Below are positions 33,214-45,200 of a stretch of 64,000 nucleotides of DNA, in pieces. Each line of letters starts with the position of its first letter. The stretch's first letter is position 1. Under the pieces are notes generated by a model. The model was not told the origin of the DNA. It ran no database searches and was given only the letters and a program-made list of their open reading frames with translations. Position numbers and translations under genes: made by a program. Source of the DNA: Cylicocyclus nassatus (Eukaryota > Nematoda > Chromadorea > Rhabditida > Strongylidae); NCBI GenBank assembly GCA_958299035.1, contig CATQJL010000223.1:74107600-74171599 (forward strand), written 5' to 3'.

Positions 33214-36200
33214 ATGGATACACTCATAACGGATACTCAACTCAATGAAACACTGCCGCATACCGATGCTAATGAAAAGGTGAGCCGGAAACACTTTACA
33301 CAAAGTAGAGAGGTCTCAATGTTCATTGAAATTCTGCAACAAATATGAATTGAAATAAGTAGAATCAGACAATATGATCTGCATTTGAATCGCAATCCAA
33401 AGCATATCTTGGGATCAATGGCTAATCATTTCAAGATGTGACTTGAGAAAAAAGACAACATTTTTTTGTAAGAATTCACTACATAGGGACTGATTATTTT
33501 CAAATCAATGTAGAAGAAAGAACAAGTTTGGAAAAGTTTTTATATATGGTAAAACAAACGTTATCAGATATCTTGCAAAAGATGCAGCAAAAAGTGGCAC
33601 TAAAAAGCCAATCAATGTAAAAACTATGAGCGGTTGTTTGTCAGATAGGCCATATCCATACTCTTGCAGAAACAGATTGGCTATGATGAAAAGAGTTCAC
33701 CGTTTGGACTTAACGGGAAGTCTACGTCTATGGAGCCAGATAAAGTGGAGAGTCTTAAACACATCGCACGATCTAATCCGACAGCCCCTCTCGTGAAAAA
33801 TGAAAATTCTCCAGCCAAAGAAAACAAGGATGAAGTTCAAGGACCGGTAAAGTTTCAGAATGTAAAAGTTAACGAAAGCTGATAAATGGCACAAATGGAG
33901 GAGTTTACAGCATACTTTGACCAACTTACAAATGTTTATGCTTCAGCGCGGGAGTAGAGATGCTGATGCAAGCAACACTGCGTTTGATAAGCCGTGTAGG
34001 TCAACTTGCACAATGCGTGCTGTTAGGGCATTTTCGTATAAGATCTTGATGCGAGCGACATATTGAGCTCTTGCTCAAGCAAAAAAAGGGCGACGACTGA
34101 GGCCATTGTAATACCATTGGTTTGTGCAGAATCGTCTCAAACCATTACCTTTTATGCTCATTTCGGTTATCAATAAAGTACACTACATAACATCCGCTTT
34201 TATAGCAACAAGATTTGCGACGCACGCAGGATTGTTCGCTTGACCCTTGATCCTCGCTTACCATCGTTGCATATTAGCGCTGCCTTTTTTGCATCACAAC
34301 GCAAAAATTACAGATTAGTTTCACATAGCTTCTGAAGTTTTAGCACTATTGATGGCACTGAGGGTAGTGGCGCAGTGCGGAATAGGTTTTATCTTCCACC
34401 GAAATGACATCCCGGCAACTCGTTTGAGCCATGGTGGACTTTTTAGATTGGCAAATTTCTGTTTCTTATTTAAGCGATCAGTTGTGCCTTATCTCACGAA
34501 TTTTCCGAACATTCCGCATGGCTGAATAATGTGAGACTGTGTCAACACGGAGTCTTTTCCGCCGTTCCTATGCATAATTATGCAAAGATGTTGCCTCCGT
34601 TAGGCCATGGGCAGAGTTCACGCGATGCGATTTCATCGCCGCGATTCTTCCAACAAAACGAACTGTTAAGATTTTGTTGCATGGCGATCATCTTGTATTT
34701 CGGTGTGATAGTTCTCCAACACGAACAATTTGTGACTAACTGTCACAATCGAAATGCAAAATGATCGGAATGGACCCATAACTGTTTGTCTGTTGGAAGA
34801 ATCACGGCGATGAAAGCGCGTGAACACTGTTCCAGGCCTTAGGGACCTAACGGTTTGGGCACTTTACTAACCCGTGATCCCTAAACGAAGCCGTGATAGA
34901 CGTTTTTCACACCTTTTATAGATATTTTCTTGACTTTCTTCATTTTTCACGTTCAATTGCTTTTATCCTTTCACAATCTTCTGCATCCAACCTAACAAGG
35001 GAAGAATACTTGGTGACCGCGCCTTTTGCAGTGAGATGTACACTGTACTGTATACCTGTAGATGGGCTTTAAAATGCTGATCCCAAATCTATGTTCATTA
35101 TCTGCTGTGCTATTCTCTGAACGAAGTTATGAACTTTGTTCCATATGATTTTACGAGATCTAGGCGGTCAGAATTGTCGGTATCGGCTTTTTAGGCTCTG
35201 ATATATCGGGGACAGTCTTCCTAAGCTTAAGGTAAATCATTTTATTATATTTGGATTCTCTTATGTGGTGCGTGACTGCACATTTTAACGATACCAGTGA
35301 ATCCTGTCATCAAAACAGAGTAAATTTTGGTGGCAAGAAATGTTCATAACTTCTTTCGAAAGTGCGCGCAGCAGATACCAAATGCAGGTTTGGAATCAGG
35401 GCTTCAAGAGGAACTTAATGATGTACGATTCATTTCAAAAGGCCACAGTCATTAAGTATCCTCTCCTTGTAAGTCCTTTGACGTCTGTGCTTTGACTATG
35501 CTTGTACTTTAGCACTTGTATAACTTGTAGAAGATAGTAAAGTTAATACTTCTTTTCCAGTGCATCTCTTATCAGTCCGTTCTGAAACTGAAGTATTTGA
35601 AAACGCTTTGCGTAAATTTAATCAGCAAACCCATTCCTGTGGCGACTCTTGCCTGATTTATCATTAGCAATCATGAAAAAAATGTTCTTTTGCTGAGCAA
35701 TGTGTATAAAAGAGTTTTTCAGTATTCTCATCTCACTATGGATGATAGTTTGACTTTGCTAAATAAAATGGTACGGTTAGAGTGAGAACTAAAAACTACG
35801 AAAAAAGCAATGTCGAAAATAAGAATTGTCTCATGCGGACGCCATGATCGATAGTTGGAAAAATGCCTTTGCCATCCGCTTGCGAACATGATGCAGGTGG
35901 TTTCCGACGCGTATACGCGAATCGACGACTACAGGAGAGGATAAACAATTGACACATCCAGGGAAACCCAGATTCAACCGATGTGCGCGAATCACGAAAA
36001 TCTTCCAAAATCTTGGCTTCGAACTATTAAAGCAAACACTTGGTTATAGTAAAGATGCGATAATGCCTAATTTGATAACCCAACCGTTTACACCAAATAG
36101 AAGATTATTCCCTCGGTTCCCTTCACTGCAGTTATCCTGCTCCAATGAAAATCGTAATTGATGTAAGAACAGGATTTTGAAAACTAACGTCGACAAGAAA

Positions 36201-39200
36201 CTATATTCTGGGGCAAAAGTTGCGACAAACGAGTAACTGGAAATTCTTATAGAATGTCGAGCAGATCAGCTGGCAAAATCCTCCAACAAAAATCAACAAA
36301 GCGAAAGGTGACGTTCCTCATTTATGTTAGAAATCAATCCTGCAACGCTGAAGAATTCGTTTACCATACCATTATAGGAGATCCTCTCTGGTGTCAGTTA
36401 ATAGATTTTCTATTGTTTTGTTCCATTATAAATCCAGGATTTGCAACTTGGGAACTTCCCAAAATAGTGTTGGATTCTGGAGGCCGTTAGTCTTTTACTA
36501 CGAACTTTTTCTTTAGATTTTATTGCAAATTTCTTTCTTGGATCAAATTTTGATTTCCTCATAAACGTGTCCTCTGCTTACTTCAGTGTACTTTATTATT
36601 ATCTACTTGTTTATGCTGATAGTGATGGTAACTCCTATCCTGCATCTGGAAATATTTGTTGGACAATATTGCCAAGCTGGTATCATCAAAGCATGCCAGT
36701 TTTATGGGCCGGCCTACGAAGGTATGCAATTCGAGCACTACACAACATTGCGAGTTTGGTATAATATCACTGTGCACTGCCTTTAGGCGTTGGTGTCGTT
36801 GTGGTATTTATATCTGTGCTCTTTGCGTTGCAACCAAACCAGCGCTCATATATAAATTTGAAACATATGTGGAATCTTGCTTCAAATCCGGCATCTATAG
36901 TATCGTGCCGGAAAACCGAACTAAATGGTTTCTTATACCATGTGCTTGTATCTATATGTGATATAATCACCTAATTTGCTTCATTTCTTCAGATCCCACT
37001 TTGGCCAATTACTGCACATCTACGTATGACACCAAATATTGCAAAGACACTGGGCAAGGAGTGTTTTTCTATGGTGACAATTGTACCAACGACGTTTTTT
37101 CCATCGGAACACAAATCAAGGCATCCTCTCTTTATTACGAGTATGTTTAAAAAGATTTTGTATCAAATGTTTGTTTTCCTTGATAGTTTATGAGATTATA
37201 ATTTTCAGACACCTTACCTTACCTCCCAATGCTGATTTTGATCTTCATGTAGGTGGAAAACGATACAATAAGAGGGTCGGAATTAATATAACTTATTTTA
37301 GCGTCTCTTTTATAGTTTCTTCATCTACTGTTCCCTTGCACTCTGGGGTGTGTGCGGATTTAAAGTGATTCGAATTGTCGCCGCATTGTCCTGTACGTCA
37401 ATTTTGTGTAATTTCCATAACTAATCAAATTACAAGCTAGTCGTGGCGATATATGCTTGGATGTCTACTCGGTACCAATATATTGAAATTATGTAGATGA
37501 TAGTTTTGTTACGTTGATAGAGAGCTGGCAAGACGCTCGAATTAGGAAAAGCAGTTTTTGTGAGAAAGACGCCGATAATCAATACTGCAAACTGGAATTT
37601 GTTTTGATTTGCCTTCTAAGTCGCTGCAACACAGTGGCATCTGTCATTTCCATGATTTCGAAGTGTCGATTAAAAAACATGTTTAGATGTGCTGTTTGCA
37701 ATCTTTTATATCATCACCGCAATACAGTACATGTCTATAGCAAAGTTTGGTGCATTCATCGGTGCAATTCTTGATGCAACTAATGCTGAAGTTCTCTTCA
37801 ACATTGAGGTAATTATTGGATCAATAAGTAAATGACGGGAAGGATATAATTCAGTCTAATTCATTAGGAAATCCAACTAAGTCTGATAGATCTTCTATCT
37901 TCGGAGCCTTATTCTAAAGAAATGATCTATTTAAAAAGCGTTTTTGACTGACTTTGTGGGAAGATGGCATAAGTGAGCCAAAAAAGGTTGTTAGCAAGCA
38001 TCGTACAGATGCCATGCCATCTCAAGGTGTTAACGTAGCTTCAGTAAGTTGACTTTTGCGTAGGTAATTGGCACGCACATATGTTTGAAAGGACTTATTT
38101 CTCTACTTATCTCACTTCTGTATAAAACAAAAGGCTAGTATAGGAATGTTATGCATGTTAGCTTAAAGGCAGCGGGTCGCCCCAAACTGTGGGTACCTGG
38201 CTCTGGTAGTAATGTATTGATAGACCCCCTAACAAAGCGACGACAGAAATTTGCAGCCGAAAGAGGGTCTACAAAGTCTACAAATAGCCCATCAAGCGGC
38301 CCGGATCTTGCGGTAGGCTCGGGCGAGTATGAGATTGCAGGGTAGAGACGCAGAGTCGTTGCCGGACCCTGCCCTCATGACTGCGTGTGCTACGCGTGCT
38401 CTGGTCTTGCAGTTCGAGATTGCTGTGTGGGCGGGGTTCGGGCCTACCGTAAGATTCGAGCCACTTGGGGGGGGGGGGGGAGCGATTTGTAGACTTCGTA
38501 AACCCCCTTTCGCGCTGCAAACCTTTTGTCGCTTAGTTATGGGACTACCATTACATTAATACCAGGACCAAGAACCCCCCCCCCCCCCCAATCTGGTGAG
38601 ACGCTGCTTCTAAGACAGTTTTGTTTGTACATTGTGCTGAAACTTTGCGCAGAGTGGCCGCGAAATGTTAGTAAATAGACTGGACTAACTTCTCCTCAGC
38701 ACTTATTTTCCGGACGAAAACAGGGCCGAGAAACTAATCTGGATGCACATGTCGGTAGTTTTGTTGAAAGCTACCACTATAACATGTCTACTCCTGGGAG
38801 ACATGGGTCCGAAAAATCTTGAGAATCGATTTGTAACAAATAAGGAAATCTTGAATTGGCCGCGCCACAGTGTCGCGGACAAAAAGGAAGAGAAGAAAGT
38901 ACAAAGGATGGAGTGGGGAGAATCATAGAATGTTTAGAGGAAATAAATTTCGTCTCCGTAGGTCTGGGATTCACATTACTGTACCACCTGAAGCAATCGT
39001 TTTTCCTACCCGAACGGGAGGGGTTTCATCAGTCTGTTAACGATGTCATTTGCATTAAATGCGATGACAGAGTGTTGACGAAAATGAACTACAGCATCGA
39101 GATCGTTATTTTCAGACATATATATTCGCTTTTCATGCTAGCATACTGGCACTGGGTGTTGGCACATCTGGAATTTTATGCACATCATCATTTCGAAATA

Positions 39201-42200
39201 AAAACAACGATACTTTTGCGGTACGTCAAACTTCTTCCTTAAAGATTGGGCAAAGCAGTCGTTGTTGTCTAGACACGCTTCTTTTCCCAAATGGGTGAAT
39301 GTAAGTAGAACCACATTTCCATCAATGTCTTACTATTTTTTTTTCAAATAATATAATTAGCAAAAGACTCTGAAATACATATATGCTAATGATGCAGTAC
39401 GTTGATATCACCAATCACAAAACAACTCTTTCTTCGCAAATAGTTCCTGTGCGAATGTTTTGGCTAAACTTTACGTGTATCTTTTTGAACACCGGTTTAT
39501 GCCGTCTAATTGGAAATTTACTTCTATTTTTAGAAGCTGACTACTAGAAGCAGTGGAGGGTAATACTAAATATTAGAAAGCTCTCCATATAGCTTGCTGA
39601 TTTGCTACAGAAGCTAGGGCCCGCTTTTGCAGAGCCCTTGAAATGTAGAGAGGGATTAGGGCTTTCAAATCAAGCGCATTGTTCTTTTCGATACTTTGGG
39701 TAAAGTAACTGTAAACTTATGGTCAGCTAAAACTTCGTTTCGGGTTTAACAACGTTGTTCCGGCGAACGTAGAGTCATGCACGAGACTTTCGTTTCCATC
39801 GAACAAAATGTGTGCTTCTATCAGACCATTTCAGCTTACTTATGGAATTATGGCCAACCATCTGGTTGTGGCCACACTCAGCATTTTTATGTATCTTAGC
39901 ATAATTAGCTCCCTTGGCTCCACAGGAGGTCATTTTTTTGGCTCGGAAGAACGTGTACATGGTTCAAGTGATTTTTCTAAAGGTAACTGCCTTTTCACTT
40001 CCTTCTTTATCAACAGTGATTTACGCCTACTAAATCTTGATTGGTATGGATGCGAACGCACCTAGTAACATAGGTCGGATGTGGCGAAAAATCTCCATAA
40101 CGAGCTACTCGATAAGCCGAAAAAATTTTTGCTCACCAATGTCGTCCATTTGATTGAGTCCAGTTGTGTTTCATAGTTTTATTGTGAGAATGCTAACTTC
40201 TAATCTCAGCTTTAAGTTCTATTAAAATGTTACATGCCTTCAAAACGCATTTGAGATATATCTTATTAGGCAAATACTGACAGGAGCCGCTGAGAACCCA
40301 CCCCCTAAGTGAGACCAGTTAGGACAAGTTTGATGCTGGTTGGCGTTAAAGGCAGCATCCAGGCAGAATCTCGATTTCTGCTTGCCTTGTCTAGGCCTCT
40401 TCACGGCGCTTATCCCAAATATGGTCCGTGTGAATTCTCCAAAAATCCCATTTTTTGAGACGATTCTGTGAGAAGCATGGACGAGTGCTTTTGATACAGT
40501 CCTTGTCGAAAGCAAGCATTAACAGATAGACATTGTTTGTTCCATCATGTTTGCCACCTGAAAACACGTCAGGAGCTGAAGAGAGTTCGTTCAAGGCGGA
40601 GGGGGGGGGGGGGGGCTGTGCGAGGGAGTGGGCGTGGTCCTCGATGCTCGTCGTTTTCTGCACCGATTTCCTCTTTTTACAGGGAATGTACAAAAAGCGG
40701 ACTAGTGCGATAGTTCTAGGTCGAGGCCCCTACTCGGTTATGATAGTCTATATATATATTAGGTCGTTCCGAAAGTTCTTTCCGTTTTTTCAACCTATCA
40801 TAAAAACATATGGAACGAAGGTAGGGAAACGCGTCAAGCGCTATCCGACGCATTTTTTCTTCCTCTTTTCAACAGTCATATTCCTGTGTCGCTTGCTCTT
40901 GTGGTCAGTGAGATAATGGCCGAAATTTCCAACCCATGGTTTTTACCATGTCCTACTTTTGCAATTTTTCACAATTTTCTTTTTTGACTTTTGGAGAAGC
41001 TTCAAAAGCAGTCGGATAGAGTAAACAAAGTGCAATTTAATGGAATTTTTTGGCAATTTCAACTGGCTTCTCAGTATTTTTTGAGACAATTTTTTCAGAA
41101 GTCTTCACTTTTTCGAAGTCACAAAACACGCAAACGCTCCGAACATTAACAAATCTTCGGATTTTGACACTAGGAAAAGTCGTTTATGATTGTCCACTAT
41201 TTTTACAAAGTAACTGAGTGTTTACCGCTTCGAAATATAAGATTTCGCATTTCACGTGCACAACCTCTGACGGGTTCAAAATCGAGAGTTTTGGAAATTT
41301 TATCGCCAAAAACCCCCACAAATTGGAAAGAAAAATACTCAATAGAAAGAGGAGGAAAAGCCGCATCGAATGACACCTTAGTTGTGCGCCGTTTCATGTT
41401 TCATTGTTCTTGGCATCACCAAAAGTGGAATTTAATAGTATCAGAAAAATAATTCTAAAAGAATTTCAGGGCTAGCAATAGATGCCAAAAAAATTCCATT
41501 AAATTGCACTTTGCTTACTCTATTTGATCGCTGTTAAAGCTTCTTTGACAGTCAAAAAAGAAAATTGTGAAAAATTGCCAAAGTTGGACATGGTAAAAAC
41601 CATGGGTTGGAAATTTCGGCCATTATCTCACTGACCACAAGAGCAAGCGACACAGGAATATGACTGTTGAAAAGAGGAAGAAAAAGTCCATCGGATAGCG
41701 CTTGAATCGTTTCTCTACCCTCATTCCACGTGTTTTTATGATAGGTTGAAAAAACGGAAAGAACTTTCGGAACGACCTAATATATATATATAACTCAAAG
41801 TTTGTGAGCACTTTTGCGTGAAGTATTTGTCGGATAGAAATCTCGGGGCGTTGACCAGAAAGCGCCAGACTTTGCACACGTATGCTTCAACTCCTGCGCA
41901 CACGATAGGCTACTCTTTGCGGCGAATGATAGCTCATCAATCACTACCGGTTGGTTATTTCAAAGAGCCATGTGAAAGGGCCGGCGGATCTCATTTATAG
42001 GCGATGTCACCCCGCATCGGTCGTGGGTACTCACGAGCTGAAGCTGTGCGCGCTGAAGCGGCGGAAACGATGCTCGAGCGCGGAAGCTCATGTATGGCTA
42101 GAATAGTGACCAACGAAACTTCCAATGTCCTTTCCACTAATTAAATTTGTTCCTCTCTCGATGTGGTGTACCACGATCAAAGATTTACTCAATCGATGTG

Positions 42201-45200
42201 CTTGTAGACAGCAGTCGAAAGGACACATCGAAAGATACTACGACGGCATATCACAACTCAGTTACGCAAGCCTTATCATTGTTCGAGCTCCAGGACCATT
42301 ATAAGTAATCAAAGCAAAAATTTAACCCGTCGCAGCATTGTATCATTTTAACGAAAACTGTGTCATCTAAATAACGAAATATGTCAAATTGCAAGCGTAT
42401 AAACGGCAATTAGACATGAACTCACGCAAGCAAATGTAGTCGCATAAAGGATAACGTAAGAAGAGCAAGGTGAGCCCATAGCGGTCACAAGTCTGAAGAC
42501 ATCTCAACAATCACGCTCGCGTATCGTTTCCGCCGCGCGGCGCGCGCGCAGCCTCAACTTGTGAACACCCACGACCGATGCGAGGTGACATCGCCTATAC
42601 ATTTGCGGTGAGAAGAATGCGGTGCTCCGGAGCGGAGCGGTGGGTAGAAGACAACTTTATCACAGAAGCGCTATCGCTCGGATGCAAAGGTGCAGGAAAA
42701 AGAAGAGGGAGGGGAGAAGGTGAAGAAAGTAAAAGGAAGAACATCATGAAAGCCAGTTGGTGTCCTATAATGTCCAAATCTGCCCGGATACTCAACAAAC
42801 TTCTGGTTTCACAATTCATCTTCTGCACAACGATTTGAACAGTTATCAAGTTGAGGTCCATGTAATTCGTAAAATTCACCTTTCCCAATTACGTGTTGAA
42901 GTATAATACAAACCTTTGCCAATAAAGTGATCAGGGTCTCAGCTGAGCTGCTCTGGAGCCCGCTACTTTTATACTATGCTTCACTCCTGCGTAGAGCCCG
43001 TCTTTGAGGTCACCATTTTGTCATTGCCACGGTAACAGAAGTCCTAATGGAGAATAACAAATCTACATTTTGGGCAATATTACACATCGGCTGCATGTCC
43101 ATGATTGGTACCATCAACTTTTGCGGTAAGAATCACTTCATTGTCATTCAATGCTACGAAGGGTATTTCTAGGGCACATGCTTACAATCTGTGCTGAAGT
43201 TCGTGACAGAGTAGAGCATCACCGACAACTATGGACAGCATGGGCATTGATTGCATTCTGTTTGATGGCATTTCTTATGTCTGTGCCTCGATCAATAACG
43301 GTTTGTTCTTTCGATCTTAGTCGATGCTGTCATGGATAGTATATTTCCTAGTGAGAAGTTCTCAGTGCGACACCACAGTAATCAGCCGCATTACAATGAA
43401 TCAATCAATCTTAACTATTTCTGGAAGATGCCCTGGCCAAGAGCGGCACAAATTGGCACAGAATATTGAGCCTAATGCACCATTTGCCCTTAAACTTTAA
43501 TTTGCTATCATTCCACCTCCAGAGGATAAAGGGCTCAAATTTAGTTGGCTTAGAGTGAAGAAAACATCGGAACACCCAGTCGTGACACCCGATCCCAGCC
43601 TCGAATCAATGCGCCACTGGTTCAATTTCAAAACTAAGAAAGTTCTTTGTCATTATAAAAGATGGCAGTCTTTTTTATAAAATCGGAGCGACTCGTCACC
43701 AGCAACATTGTAGAAATTCTAGTGGGCTAAAGATAATTAGTGCTGAGGCGGACGCAATTGTTCGAAAATGGAAAGGTTGGCTCGTAAGACATTGAAACGA
43801 AAGCGCCTAATGCTTATAGATGATCTGTTGCACTAATAGGAACATCGTATACCAGTATCACCTCCGCTTCGTAGGGGCTCGCACTGGTCCTACCATCTGG
43901 TTGCTCGCACAAGCTTGGCTTTACACCGCAGTGTGCTGATCATTACAGCTGAATTGTGAGCATCTGCTCATTCCAGTTCGCATTTCTCACAAACGATATA
44001 TTTGATGATTTTGGCTTAAGTCCCAGCTTGCTTAGTAATCTTCTTACAGATAAGAATCCTTAGTCGAAGATACCTTCCCAGAAGAACGCATATCTTCTTG
44101 AACGGCATTGAAAGCTGATTCCAAATCTTTCCTTATCTGCAGAGCCCTCTAGACAAGAAGTCATAAAAGCTTTCGTAGCGAATTTCAGGAGAAAATCAAT
44201 CAGAGAGAACTCTCTTGAACTCAGATAAAACACTGATGAGTTTTGAACCTTCTTATAAAAAAAATTTCTCTAGCCTCGTGCTCGCATTATCCCATCAGAG
44301 TTGGGAAGGCTCTCCCATTGATTTTACCCTGATGCGTCCAGTTTTTCACCTATAAAACGCTCTTAACTCCTCACTTAGAGATGCTTCGCAGGCAAGGAAA
44401 ACGGATTCGAACTCAGCGTTCAATCACTTTGAAGACTGTATGCATATGGATGGAGAGGCCATTTTCAAGGATCTTATTCAAGTTCAAGGTCATACAAAAT
44501 CATGACTTTGCAAGAAGTCTAAACACAATCCAGTCTTGCAATTAAGGGGGTAGCATCGGGGCGCACAATCTGTGAAGCATCTGTGTGTCGGCTTATTTCA
44601 GTGCATAGTAGACCCCCCCCCCTCCCTCCCCACACATAGACCTGCTATCGCGGTTAATAAGCTTAAGATGATGATGGGTAAAAAGTCTTTGGAATTTTCC
44701 GACACTGAGAGCGATTGGCATGGAAAATGCTTGAAGGATGTTCTTACTTGCCAATGGTCAACAACGTCAATTTGCTGGCACACCACACCAAATTCATAAA
44801 TGCCGGAACAAAAGGTAAAATGATTAGGATAAACTTTGTAAACCTTGCAGAGCATTGGTGCTATATGGGATCAAGTTTTGAACCATTTCACTAAGTATAT
44901 GCTTTTCCTCACAGTAGCAATGATGGTGATAGTATTTGTACTGATTTATGGTAAGTCAGTTTGCAGAACTGGACTACCTTTTTATTTTTTTTATTGGTAA
45001 GGAAAGCTACCTAACTTAGCTCGGCCTTTTTTAAAAGGCATGTAAATTCTGAATCAGCTTCAAACGCTGATCCCAAATATGCTATTCCTGGCTGCCATAT
45101 ACCATTTCGAAGCGAGTTGGGCTTTTTCCTACGCAAAAATTACCACTGAACATGAGAAGACTGCTCGTAGATAAAAATCTGCAAGAAAAGGTGCTGAGGT

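Noticed and set aside
38856..39242. 128-codon plus ORF containing GLGFTLLYHLKQ, first considered as SLC6 TM6
   Set aside because: The true TM6 exon is 39116-39220 in another frame (ILALGVGTSGIL), preceded by a good acceptor and in phase with its neighbours.
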